A stretch of 64,000 nt of DNA from Emcibacter sp. (GCA_021647465.1 JAKIUQ010000006.1:124001-188000), one strand, 5' to 3'; numbered from the stretch's first letter, positions 43,860-52,327 are shown. Made by a program: numbers and translations. Notes: generated from the letters alone by a model not told the origin.

Positions 43860-43893
43860 TAAGGTCTTGCCCTAAGGGTGAGACCTTTTTTTC
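43860..43893 (+). terminator. rho-independent terminator after RND/LolA-like pair
   Basis: AAGGTCT and AGACCTT flank a loop with an inner CCTAAGG pairing, followed by TTTTTTT. It lies about 32 bases after the stop codon. Confidence 0.85.
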
Positions 43894-44079
43894 ATTTTCT
43901 CTTTATTTTCCTTTTTTAAAATTTTATGGTTAACAAAGGGTAGGTTTGGACAGAAAGCTCCTGTAACTACTTACAATTTTAGAAAAAAATGAATTAAGTA
44001 ATCGTTAAATTGACCCGATTATTAGGCCCTTTTAGATGTTTTATTGTCATAAATGATGATGGAATCGCAATGATCGCAT

Positions 44080-45963
44080 GTGAGGGCAAAATTGTTAAAA
44101 AATAAGACACAGAAAAATACTATAGAAAATAGAGGGCTTTGTCTGAACAAAAATACCCTGTTCAGAAGCTCTCTCTTATCATCGGTATTTTTTGCCCTGT
44201 CTTTAAGCTTTACCCTGCCTGCAAGTATAGCTCAAGCTATGAACTCTGCCCGGGCGGAGGTAAAAATCCTTGATGTGCGTACAGGCTTGCACCCGGATAA
44301 AACGCGTATTGTCCTTGAATTGAGCGAGGTTGCTTTTTATCAGATCAGCTATCTCAATTCTTCTGCCCCGGGTAATTTTAAAGAAGTGATCATTGATCTG
44401 CGGGAAACGCCGGGCAAGGCAGAGGTCGCCTCTCTGGTTAAAAAGGCAGAGGTCATTGGCCTGCTGGAAAAAATATCTGTAGAGGATTATGAGGGGGGCG
44501 TGCGGCTGCGTATTTTTCTTCGTAAAGCGGCAACGGTTGATCGAAGTTTCATGTTAAAACCCGAGCAAGATATTCAATATCGTCTGGTGTTTGATTTAAA
44601 GGCTGTTACAGCAGCGGAATGGGCAAGGCAGGTTAAACTGACAGCCCCTCAGGAAAAGGTGCCACAGCCAGAACCCGTGACGATTATCTCTCCTGCTCCG
44701 GCAGTGGCTCCCATAGTAGCGGCGCAACCAGAAGAAATTCCACCTGCCGAACCTCGGCAAGAGCAAGAGCCCCCGGAAACTTATGATGATATGATGACGG
44801 GAGAGAGTAATTTTACATTATCCGGCTATATTGAGGTGGAAGGCCGCGGTTTCACGCAGTCAAGCTTTAGTTCGGAGCCAAAGGACTGGACGGTGTCTTT
44901 CGCTCTGGAGCCTCTGCTTGAATATGTTTCGGATTCCGGGGATTCTCAGGTTATGTTCCGTCCTTTCGGGCGGTTTGATGTTAATGACAAGGGCCGCAGC
45001 CATTTTGATATTCGGGAATTAAACTGGACCGGAACCGCGGATCGCTGGCAGGTTACCGTGGGTATTGATACGGTATTCTGGGGCGTGACAGAATCCAGCC
45101 ATCTGGTGGATATTATAAACCAGAATGATAATCTTGAGGATATCGATCAGGAAGACAAGCTTGGCCAGCCAATGATTTCGGCTTCGTATGACAGCCGCTT
45201 TGGTGTTTTTTCGACCTATGTAATGACCTATTTTCGGGAAATGCGTTTTCCGGGCGCCAATGGCCGGCTGCGGCTGCCTCTGCTTGTTGATTATACACAG
45301 ACACAATATGAGTCGGCCTCAGGCAAATGGCGTCCGGACTTTGCGGTTCGCTGGACTCATGTGATCGGAAATGTGGATGTCGGTCTTTATCATTTTAAGG
45401 GAACCAGCCGGGAGCCGGAATTGATCCTTGGGGCCGATGTTAACAATAATGCTATTCTGATCCCGCGCTATAATCTTATTGATCAAACGGGGCTGGATAT
45501 ACAGGGAACTTTTGACGATATTCTGATCAAGTTTGAAGCCATTCGCCGGGCGGGTAATTTATCTGGTCAAAATTCAGAAATAAGGCAGGATTATTGGGCA
45601 ATGACCGGCGGTATTGAATATAGTTTTTATGGCATAGGCGGTGGTGATTCAGATATTGGCCTGCTGGCAGAATATCTTTATGATGATCGCGGCTCGCAAG
45701 CCACCACGGCATTTGAAGATGATCTTTTCATCGGAATGCGCTGGGCGGCAAATGATATCGACAGTACGCAATTGCTTGTTGGGGCCATTTTTGATCTGGA
45801 CTCATCGGCCAAATTTATTAATGTCGAAGGCAGCCGCCGTATTGGAGATGATTGGAAAATAACGCTGGACGCCAGATTTTTTATGGGGGTTCCTGTGATG
45901 GATCCCATATACCCCCTGTCCCGTGATGACTTCTTCCAAATCAGGTTGGCCAGATATTTCTGA
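44080..45963 (+). CDS. AMIN-domain protein fused to outer-membrane beta-barrel
   Basis: A 627-residue envelope protein. A signal peptide (cleavage near SIAQA) is followed by an AMIN-like domain (about 58-175: RAEVKILDVRTGLHPDKTRI, then ISVEDYEGGVRLRIFLR). A Pro/Glu-rich linker (about 190-235) comes next, then a 380-residue region of amphipathic strands ending RLARYF with terminal Phe, the usual barrel assembly signal. AMIN domains bind peptidoglycan or secretin-related sites; fusion to a porin-like barrel is unusual. It lies downstream of the RND/LolA-like pair but behind a terminator. The start at GTG 44080 is uncertain; translation may begin nearer the signal peptide. Confidence 0.78.
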   Translation: MRAKLLKNKTQKNTIENRGLCLNKNTLFRSSLLSSVFFALSLSFTLPASIAQAMNSARAEVKILDVRTGLHPDKTRIVLELSEVAFYQISYLNSSAPGNFKEVIIDLRETPGKAEVASLVKKAEVIGLLEKISVEDYEGGVRLRIFLRKAATVDRSFMLKPEQDIQYRLVFDLKAVTAAEWARQVKLTAPQEKVPQPEPVTIISPAPAVAPIVAAQPEEIPPAEPRQEQEPPETYDDMMTGESNFTLSGYIEVEGRGFTQSSFSSEPKDWTVSFALEPLLEYVSDSGDSQVMFRPFGRFDVNDKGRSHFDIRELNWTGTADRWQVTVGIDTVFWGVTESSHLVDIINQNDNLEDIDQEDKLGQPMISASYDSRFGVFSTYVMTYFREMRFPGANGRLRLPLLVDYTQTQYESASGKWRPDFAVRWTHVIGNVDVGLYHFKGTSREPELILGADVNNNAILIPRYNLIDQTGLDIQGTFDDILIKFEAIRRAGNLSGQNSEIRQDYWAMTGGIEYSFYGIGGGDSDIGLLAEYLYDDRGSQATTAFEDDLFIGMRWAANDIDSTQLLVGAIFDLDSSAKFINVEGSRRIGDDWKITLDARFFMGVPVMDPIYPLSRDDFFQIRLARYF

Positions 45964-46072
45964 CCCTGTTATTCTAAACAGAGGCCGGCTTTATGTGACC
46001 CCGCTCATCAGTAATTGCAATATTGTATCATTCGTAGTATGTATATGCAGTAATATATTAAGATAATATCTC

Positions 46073-46654
46073 ATGAGGACTTTGGAAGTGGAAAAAGGAA
46101 GTTATAAAAGATTGTTGGTAAAGCTTTCCGGTGCGGGCCTGGGGCTTGCGGTGATGATGGGCGCTGCGACGATGATGACTCAGGATTTCCGCAGTGATAA
46201 AATCGCCAGCGCTGAACCATCCAGCCATTCAAAATCATTGTCACATCAAGTGAATAAGGACTTCGATATTATCACGGAAACGGGTGGGGCAGCTGCTCAA
46301 TCTGTTCAGTCGTCTTTATTATTGCAATCCATAAAGATGGAACATTTTGAAAGATTAATGGAAATCAGGTTAAGCGCCGTAGAGACAATAAGCAAGGCCA
46401 TTGAAGAAATTTCATCCAAGGCCGCGATCCCGACCGCCCTCAAAGAAAATATTCTGTTTAATCTGGAATTGCAATTGCAGAAGGCTGAAAAGAACCTGCA
46501 GGAAATTGAAACTCTATCCATAATATTTTCTCAAAATAATGACAGACCCCTTATGAATCTTTCGAAAAACGACAGCTGCGACAAGGAAGATATTATTGAA
46601 CTTGACGACAAAAGCGGCAATAGAAACACAACAGAAGCCTTTTTCTGGATTTAA
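46073..46654 (+). CDS. hypothetical membrane-anchored protein
   Basis: A 193-residue protein with an N-terminal hydrophobic segment (about 17-36, LSGAGLGLAVMMGAATMM) and a helical, probably coiled-coil region (about 80-150; KMEHFERLMEIRLSAVETISKAIEEI). The polar acidic tail contains a Cys and ends in FFWI. A GTG at 46088 with GAGGA 8 bases before it is an alternative start and would shorten the product by 5 residues. No family was recognised. It stands alone between the barrel gene and comM. Confidence 0.6.
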   Translation: MRTLEVEKGSYKRLLVKLSGAGLGLAVMMGAATMMTQDFRSDKIASAEPSSHSKSLSHQVNKDFDIITETGGAAAQSVQSSLLLQSIKMEHFERLMEIRLSAVETISKAIEEISSKAAIPTALKENILFNLELQLQKAEKNLQEIETLSIIFSQNNDRPLMNLSKNDSCDKEDIIELDDKSGNRNTTEAFFWI

Positions 46655-46772
46655 TGGCCACCATACTTCCTTTGCCTTAATACTCTGGTGCAAATCGGAA
46701 ATCTTACCTTTTCTCTCTGGCCCTTTACTGCTAGGTTATGAGTATAAAATATAATTTCTGTAAAGGATGGGG

Positions 46773-48293
46773 ATGGTCGCACATATCGGAACAGTTGCTT
46801 TTGTGGGGATAGAGGCAAGGCTTGTTGACGTACAGGTGCAGGTCGCCTCAGGACTACCTTCTTTTACCATTGTTGGATTGCCGGATAAGGCCGTGGCCGA
46901 ATCCCGGGAGCGGGTGCGGGCGGCTCTTGGGGCCATCGGTCTTTCTTTGCCGCCCAAAAGAATTACCGTAAATCTGGCCCCAGCTGACCTGCCCAAAGAA
47001 GGCAGCCATTATGACCTTGGCATTGCCCTTGGCGTTTTGGTGGCGATGGAGGCGGTGGCCAGTGACACGGTGGAATCTTATATTGTTTTGGGGGAACTTG
47101 GGCTGGACGGTGCCCTTCAGCCGGTACCCGGCGTATTGCCGGCGGCGCTGAAGGCCGCCGAAATGGATTGCGGTCTGATTTGCGCCGCAGCCTCTGGCGG
47201 CGAAGCGGCATGGGCGGGGGAGGTTGAAATTATTGCAGCCCATAACCTGCTTGGCCTGATCAATCATTTGAAGGGCCGTCAGCTCCTTAATCCGCCAAAA
47301 GCTGAAATTGCCATGGACGAAGGTGATCTGTTTGATCTTCGGGATATTAAAGGACAGGAAACCGCGAAACGGGCGCTGGAGATTGTTGCCGCAGGCGGTC
47401 ATAACCTGTGTATGGTCGGGCCGCCGGGATCCGGCAAATCCATGCTGGCCGCACGATTGCCGGGTATTCTGCCGCCCATGACACCGGAAGAGGTTTTGGA
47501 AGTCAGCATGATCGCCTCAATTTCCGGGCTCTTGACCGAGGGTAAGATCACCCGCACGCGCCCCTTTCGCAATCCTCATCATTCGGCCTCGATGGCGGCG
47601 CTTGTTGGGGGTGGTATGAAGGCAAAACCCGGCGAGATTTCACTGGCCCATCGGGGGGTATTATTTCTGGATGAACTGCCGGAATTTAATCGCCCGGTTC
47701 TGGATAGCTTGCGCCAGCCCATCGAAACGGGGGAGGCCGTGGTCGCCCGCGCCAACCGTCATGTGACTTATCCCGCCCGTTTTCAGCTTGTGGCTGCCAT
47801 GAATCCCTGCCGCTGCGGCTATCTTGATGATCCGGCGCAGGCCTGCAGCCGTGCGCCCAAATGCGCTGTGGATTATCAATCAAAAATTTCCGGCCCCATG
47901 ATGGATCGCTTTGATATTCATATCGAGGTTCCGGCGGTCAGCGCCCAGGATTTGACCCTGCCCAGCCCATCGGAAGGCAGCGAAGATGTCGCCGCAAGAG
48001 TCATGGCCGCCCGCGCTATCCAAACCGCGCGTTATCAAGCCATGGGTATTGGCGACCGTGTGCGCTGTAATGCGGATGTGGATGGGGAGGCATTGGAACA
48101 GGTGGCTGCTTTGGATAAGGCCGGCAAGGAAATCCTGTCCGAGGCCATCGAAATGATGCGCCTGACCGCACGCGGTTATCACCGTATTCTGCGTGTGGCC
48201 CGCACTCTGGCCGATCTGGCCGGTTTGGATAATATCAGTAAAATCCACATCTCCGAAGCCTTAAGCTACCGCCAAAGAAAACATATCAGGTAA
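46773..48293 (+). CDS. comM: YifB/ComM family Mg-chelatase-like AAA+ ATPase
   Basis: About 506 residues. An N-terminal LonC/ChlI-like domain (VAFVGIEARLVDVQVQV, GLPDKAVAESRERVRAAL) is followed by the AAA+ core with Walker A GPPGSGKSM, Walker B FLDELPEF, and a C-terminal Mg-chelatase-type domain (ARGYHRILRVARTLADL). ComM is a branch-migration helicase important for integration of transforming DNA. The start at 46773 places AAAGGA 5 bases upstream and gives the usual MVA opening; ATG 46767 is also in frame. A Cys-rich loop (CRCGYLDDP...C...C) typical of the family is present. Confidence 0.95.
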   Translation: MVAHIGTVAFVGIEARLVDVQVQVASGLPSFTIVGLPDKAVAESRERVRAALGAIGLSLPPKRITVNLAPADLPKEGSHYDLGIALGVLVAMEAVASDTVESYIVLGELGLDGALQPVPGVLPAALKAAEMDCGLICAAASGGEAAWAGEVEIIAAHNLLGLINHLKGRQLLNPPKAEIAMDEGDLFDLRDIKGQETAKRALEIVAAGGHNLCMVGPPGSGKSMLAARLPGILPPMTPEEVLEVSMIASISGLLTEGKITRTRPFRNPHHSASMAALVGGGMKAKPGEISLAHRGVLFLDELPEFNRPVLDSLRQPIETGEAVVARANRHVTYPARFQLVAAMNPCRCGYLDDPAQACSRAPKCAVDYQSKISGPMMDRFDIHIEVPAVSAQDLTLPSPSEGSEDVAARVMAARAIQTARYQAMGIGDRVRCNADVDGEALEQVAALDKAGKEILSEAIEMMRLTARGYHRILRVARTLADLAGLDNISKIHISEALSYRQRKHIR

Positions 48294-48303
48294 AACGCTT
48301 TTT

Positions 48304-48356
48304 CTTAAAACTGTAAAATATTCTGACATAGTGTCAGGATTCTTTACAGTTTTAAG
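48304..48356. promoter_or_regulatory. 53-bp nested dyad, candidate activator binding site
   Basis: CTTAAAACTGTAAA (48304-48317) and its exact complement TTTACAGTTTTAAG (48343-48356) flank an inner CTGACA-TAG-TGTCAG. There is no T-run after it, so it is a poor terminator for comM. It lies about 57 bases before the -24 element of the PEP-CTERM gene, where a sigma-54 activator could bind. Function is inferred. Confidence 0.55.
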
Positions 48357-48412
48357 TCATCTGTTGTAAATAAAAATCGAAAAAAATGAGGTTTTCTACC
48401 GCTTTTTAGGAT

Positions 48413-48428
48413 TGGCATGATGTTTGCT
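48413..48428 (+). promoter_or_regulatory. sigma-54 (-24/-12) promoter of the PEP-CTERM gene
   Basis: TGGCATG-ATGT-TTGCT matches the RpoN consensus TGGCACG-N4-TTGCW with one transition, and GG and GC are exactly 10 bases apart. The predicted start site is near 48440, about 52 bases before the GTG. PEP-CTERM genes in floc-forming bacteria are known to depend on RpoN and the PrsK/PrsR system. Confidence 0.75.
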
Positions 48429-48482
48429 TGTTTGGAAGGATGTAGCGTTAGGGGTAGTGTTCATGAATAATTTAAATTTAGG

Positions 48483-48548
48483 AGATGTACAGTGGGTAAT
48501 ATTGTAGGAAAATTTAGATGTACAGTGGGTGATATTGTAGGAAAATTT
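48483..48548 (+). repeat. 33-bp tandem duplication across the start codon
   Basis: Two adjacent 33-base units (48483-48515 and 48516-48548) differ at one base (AAT/GAT codon). Each contains a GTG that could start translation (48492, 48525) and 11 codons (VGNIVGKFRCT / VGDIVGKFKRG). Only the first GTG has GGAG 7 bases upstream. Confidence 0.95.
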
Positions 48549-49331
48549 AAACGGGGGATCCTTTTGGTGGCCGCAGGGCTGATCAGTTCGATCATCATTC
48601 AAAGCGCCTCGGCAGCGCCGGTTTATATGAGGTCAACTGTTGGTGCGCCATGGGGTCAAAACACAAATGAAACGGCCATGGACACTGTTTTCGGTAATGG
48701 AAACTGGGATGATCTGCGTTACGAAACGGTTAATGTGGCCTCGCTTTTTTCGGCCAGTAACGAATTTATTTTCATGGAAGGCGGCGATGAAAATGCCGAC
48801 GAACTGGAAAGTTTTCTCGCCACAAATTCCTTGGCCTTGGACAGTTGGGTTTCTGCTGGCGGCCGGTTATTTATCAATGCGGCGCCCAATGAGGGTGACG
48901 GCATGGATTTTGGCTTCGGCATCACGCTTAATTATTCGGGGAGTAGTTTTGCGAGTAATGCTGTGAATGCTACTGATCCGGCACATCCTATCTTTAATGG
49001 GCCATTCGGCGCAACGGGTACGGCCTTTACCGGTAACTGGTTTAGCCACGCGACTGTTACTGGCGCGGGTTTGACCACACTTATCGAAGATTCTGTTAGC
49101 TTTGATGCGGTGCTTGGTGAATTGACATATGGATCAGGCCTTGTCGTGGCTGGCGGTATGACAACGAATAATTTCCAATATCCCAATCCGCAGACGGCTA
49201 TTTTGAGGGCAAATATTATTGCCTATGCGGCCAGAGGAACCATAACGACAGATGTCCCGGAACCGGCGCCGCTTGCCCTGCTGGGTCTTGGCCTGCTTGG
49301 TCTTGGCCTTGCCCGCAGACGTCGGGGGTAA
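48492..49331 (+). CDS. PEP-CTERM sorting domain protein
   Basis: A 279-residue exported protein. After a duplicated 11-residue N-terminus comes a signal peptide (LLVAAGLISSIIIQSASA). The body has Asn/Gly/Thr-rich, beta-type sequence and no Cys in the mature part. The C-terminal sorting signal is VPEPAPLALLGLGLLGLGLARRRRG: VPEP, a membrane helix and an Arg cluster. Exosortase cleaves such signals and the protein is delivered to the surface or an exopolysaccharide matrix. Exosortase is not in this window, but the associated amidotransferase is at 19823. Regulation is probably RpoN-dependent (48413-48428). A hairpin terminator follows, so it is monocistronic. Confidence 0.93.
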   Translation: MGNIVGKFRCTVGDIVGKFKRGILLVAAGLISSIIIQSASAAPVYMRSTVGAPWGQNTNETAMDTVFGNGNWDDLRYETVNVASLFSASNEFIFMEGGDENADELESFLATNSLALDSWVSAGGRLFINAAPNEGDGMDFGFGITLNYSGSSFASNAVNATDPAHPIFNGPFGATGTAFTGNWFSHATVTGAGLTTLIEDSVSFDAVLGELTYGSGLVVAGGMTTNNFQYPNPQTAILRANIIAYAARGTITTDVPEPAPLALLGLGLLGLGLARRRRG

Positions 49332-49356
49332 ACGTAAATTCTGAAAGCACTTAAAC

Positions 49357-49394
49357 AGGCGATCTTCTGATTTATCAGGAGGTCGCCTTTTTTT
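49357..49394 (+). terminator. rho-independent terminator after PEP-CTERM gene
   Basis: AGGCGA and TCGCCT, with an inner TCTGA/TCAGG pairing, form the stem, followed by a run of seven T. It starts 26 bases after the stop codon. Confidence 0.88.
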
Positions 49395-49470
49395 GATCTA
49401 TTTTTCATTTCATAATCGTCTATAATAATCAAAAGCACCCTTATAAACGTTGAATGAGTGATGGGGAAGA

Positions 49471-50829
49471 ATGGAAAATATGCAGGGCAATGATTGGTGG
49501 GGCTCAGTCAGGGAATATAGTCATCCCCGGGTGGTCGGGGTTTTTTTTATGGGAATCTCCAGCGGGTTCCCTCTAACTTTGCTGTTATCATCCCTTGGAT
49601 TTTGGCTGATTGACGAGGGGGTGTCGAAAGCGACCATCGGCCTTCTGACCTTGTCTTTAATCCCCTATTCCTTAAAATTTCTTTGGGCGCCCGCTTTGGA
49701 CAGTTTGCGTCTGCCCATATTAAACAGGTTATTTGGCCGGCGGCGGTCCTGGTTGATTCTCATTCAAATCGGGCTTGCGCTGTCCATTGCTGGTCTGGCG
49801 ATCTCATCGCCCGGCGAAGATCCTGTCTTCTTTGGTTTGATGGCCATGCTGGTGTGTTTCATGTCCGCCAGTCAGGATTTGGTCATTGATGCCTACCGCA
49901 TTGAGATTTTAAAAGACGATGAAATGCCGGCGGGGGCGGCGATGACCCAATTTGGCTACCGTATTGGCAATTTGATCGCCGGGGTCGTGACATTGAAATT
50001 TGCTGATTGGTATGGCTGGGATATTGCCTATTTAAGTATGCCGGTTTTATTGCTTTTTGCGCTGATTCCAGCCTTGATCTTTGGCGAACCAGCCCGCCGG
50101 GGCAAGCATCTTATGGAAAAGGAAATTGCAACGGTCAGGGGGTGGATGTCAAAAGGCGCGGAAATGCCGGAGCTGCTCCAGAAGCTGATCGAAAATTTTT
50201 TCACGACGGTGGTGGTGCCGTTCAAGGAATTTATTCAGCGGCGCGGCTGGTGGGTCGTGCTGCTTTTTATCGTCCTGCTTAAAGTCGGAGACAGCATGGC
50301 GGCGGTCATGACGGCCCCATTGATTGGGGATCTGGGTTTCTCAAAAGATGAAATAATCTGGGCCAATAAAACGGTGGGATTCATCGCCGTATTGATCGGG
50401 GCATTTTGCGGCGGCGTGGTTCTGAACCGGCTTGGGACTTACCGGGGTTTAATGGTGGCGGCCATCCTGATGATGGTGACCAATCTGAGCTTTGCTTTAT
50501 TGGCGGAAAATGGCCGAAATTTAGACCTGCTGATTTTTACCATAGGATTTGAAAATTTTGCCGCGGGTATGGGCGGCACCATCGCCATCGCGTATCTTTC
50601 GGGGCTGTGTAATTTGGCTTTCACGGCGACCCAATATGCTCTTCTGACATCTTTTGCGTCTCTGGGAAGGCTGCTGATAGGCTCACCGTCCGGCTTTATG
50701 CAGGAATCCATCGGCTATACCGAGTTTTTTCTGCTGACCACACTGGCGGCCATTCCGGGCATTATATTATTGGTGGTCATGAAAAGAATGGGCTATGTCA
50801 CCAATGACATCAGGGTGAAAAGTGATTAA
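49471..50829 (+). CDS. AmpG-like MFS permease
   Basis: A 452-residue polytopic protein of the PAT/AmpG branch of the major facilitator superfamily, with about 12 helices. Family features are GISSGFPLTLLLSSLGFWL in TM1, LKFLWAPALD, RRRSWLILIQ, SASQDLVIDAYRIE and AYLSGLCNLAFTATQYAL. AmpG imports anhydromuropeptides for cell-wall recycling; related members may carry other solutes. It stands behind the PEP-CTERM terminator, and its stop overlaps that of the convergent methyltransferase-like gene by 4 bp. Confidence 0.92.
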   Translation: MENMQGNDWWGSVREYSHPRVVGVFFMGISSGFPLTLLLSSLGFWLIDEGVSKATIGLLTLSLIPYSLKFLWAPALDSLRLPILNRLFGRRRSWLILIQIGLALSIAGLAISSPGEDPVFFGLMAMLVCFMSASQDLVIDAYRIEILKDDEMPAGAAMTQFGYRIGNLIAGVVTLKFADWYGWDIAYLSMPVLLLFALIPALIFGEPARRGKHLMEKEIATVRGWMSKGAEMPELLQKLIENFFTTVVVPFKEFIQRRGWWVVLLFIVLLKVGDSMAAVMTAPLIGDLGFSKDEIIWANKTVGFIAVLIGAFCGGVVLNRLGTYRGLMVAAILMMVTNLSFALLAENGRNLDLLIFTIGFENFAAGMGGTIAIAYLSGLCNLAFTATQYALLTSFASLGRLLIGSPSGFMQESIGYTEFFLLTTLAAIPGIILLVVMKRMGYVTNDIRVKSD

Positions 50830-51386
50830 TTCCGCCGGGCGATTATCTTAAGGGTCTGCGCGAATCTATTCTTGCGCCAAGCCATTTTAAAGCCATGCTG
50901 TTCCAAGAGAAACATGATATTTTTTGATGTGAAGAAATTTATTTGTCCGGTCAAGGGCAGATTTCTTTGAAAAACCCGCGCGACAGGCGTTGATAGATAC
51001 AATATTCCGCCGGGGTTAAGCTGCCTGAATTTCTCTTTGAAAAATCCGGGCAAATCATCCTGAAAAGGCAGGGTCATAGGTGACCAGATACCATCAATCT
51101 TCTGAATATTGCCGGCGCAGGGAATTAATTTTACCTGATGTACATTCTTGATTTGCCGCAGGTCTTCTTCCTGCGCGCCGTCCACATAAATTTCGGGGAT
51201 GTCTTTCAGGGCCAATATTTGACCAATGTCCTTTAAGGATTTTTCAAGATAGTTTTCGGTATTCTGCTTTGTTCCAAGGGCAGGCGCTTTCTTAAATGAG
51301 CAAAATCTGCAGGTGAAATGATATTTATCATTGGAGCCTGAAATTTTTGCGCCGCATATGGGGCAGGTCACGGACGATAAATTCAT
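50826..51386 (-). CDS. degenerate class I methyltransferase-like protein with zinc ribbon
   Basis: A 186-residue protein. An N-terminal zinc ribbon (CPICG and CRFC, Cys 8/11/27/30) is followed by a methyltransferase-like fold. The late motif LNPGGILYLSTPV and the terminal FFTSKNIMFLLEQHGFK are recognisable, but the glycine-rich SAM-binding motif I is missing and the first half is short (EIYVDGAQEEDL). It may be an inactive or specialised relative of SAM-dependent methyltransferases found in surface-glycan clusters. It is divergent from the olsB-like gene and convergent with the AmpG-like gene. Confidence 0.65.
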   Translation of the reverse strand: MNLSSVTCPICGAKISGSNDKYHFTCRFCSFKKAPALGTKQNTENYLEKSLKDIGQILALKDIPEIYVDGAQEEDLRQIKNVHQVKLIPCAGNIQKIDGIWSPMTLPFQDDLPGFFKEKFRQLNPGGILYLSTPVARVFQRNLPLTGQINFFTSKNIMFLLEQHGFKMAWRKNRFAQTLKIIARRN

Positions 51387-51523
51387 ATTGTTTTTAAAAT
51401 TCTCCAGTTTATAATTCTGGCGTATGATTAAGCTTTTCTTATAGGTTAGCCTTGCAGATAAGTTAAGATGATTTATAAGAATTATTGGGATAAAATAAAA
51501 ATAATGAAAATGAGATAAGTGAC

Positions 51524-52327
51524 TTGTATAATTCAGAGCCGATTATTCTTACCGCAGGACCCATAGAAGTTCGTATCGCCACTTCGCCAGAAGAACTGAT
51601 GGCGGCGCAAAAGTTACGCTATAAAGTATTTTATGAAGAAATGCAGGCCCGGCCCAGCCCCGAGATGGCGCAGCAAAAACGTGATTTTGATAATTTTGAC
51701 CTGATATGTGATCAGCTCTTGGCATTTGATACCACAAAAAGCGGTGATGAAGCGGTCATTGCCACTTACCGCTTGCTCAGGGAAGAAAAAATTAAAGACA
51801 TCCATGAATTTTATTCTTTTCAGGAATTTGATCTGAGCAATATGGATAATGCCGTCTTTCGGGAGGAAATGGCGGGGCGCCAATTGCTCGAACTGGGCCG
51901 AAGCTGCGTTCGCGAAGAATATCGATCCAATAATATCATCCAGCTTATGTGGCGGGCCATTGTTATTTATATCACGCGCCATAATGTGGGATGTTTGTTT
52001 GGCTGCGCGAGCCTTGCGGGCGTCATTCAGGGGGACTTGGAACTGCCCTTGTCTTATCTGCATCATAAATATAAAACGCCAGATGAATTTAATATACCCG
52101 CCTTGCCGGAACGCGCTCAGAAAATGAATTATTTTTCCTGGGAGGATATTGACATCCGTAAGGCCAAAAGGCAGTTGGCACCTCTTGTTCGCGGTTATGC
52201 CCGCCTCGGCTGTTATATCGGGGACGGGGCCGTGATAGATGAGCAGTTCAACACCACAGATGTTTTAATTCTATTGCTTGTGGATCGCCTGAGAAAAACC
52301 ACGCCGCAACTTTTTGAAGATACATAA
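51524..52327 (+). CDS. olsB: L-ornithine N(alpha)-acyltransferase (OlsB-like)
   Basis: A 267-residue GNAT-fold acyl-ACP transferase, the first enzyme of ornithine lipid synthesis, adding a 3-hydroxyacyl chain to ornithine. Characteristic stretches are AQKLRYKVFYEEM, VIATYRLL, LELGRSCVREEYR and the C-terminal APLVRGYARLGCYIGDGAVID. It starts at a TTG with a weak ribosome site; no better ATG was found upstream. The partner OlsA is not adjacent. Ornithine lipids replace phospholipids under phosphate limitation in many alphaproteobacteria. Confidence 0.88.
   Translation: MYNSEPIILTAGPIEVRIATSPEELMAAQKLRYKVFYEEMQARPSPEMAQQKRDFDNFDLICDQLLAFDTTKSGDEAVIATYRLLREEKIKDIHEFYSFQEFDLSNMDNAVFREEMAGRQLLELGRSCVREEYRSNNIIQLMWRAIVIYITRHNVGCLFGCASLAGVIQGDLELPLSYLHHKYKTPDEFNIPALPERAQKMNYFSWEDIDIRKAKRQLAPLVRGYARLGCYIGDGAVIDEQFNTTDVLILLLVDRLRKTTPQLFEDT

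Noticed and set aside
48304..48356. The 53-bp dyad as the comM terminator
   Set aside because: No T-run follows either arm, and its position relative to the sigma-54 promoter fits an activator site better; termination is not fully excluded.
48396..48602. 68-residue minus-strand frame over the PEP-CTERM start
   Set aside because: It only reflects the tandem duplication read on the other strand (repeated KFSYNITHCTS) and has no ribosome site.
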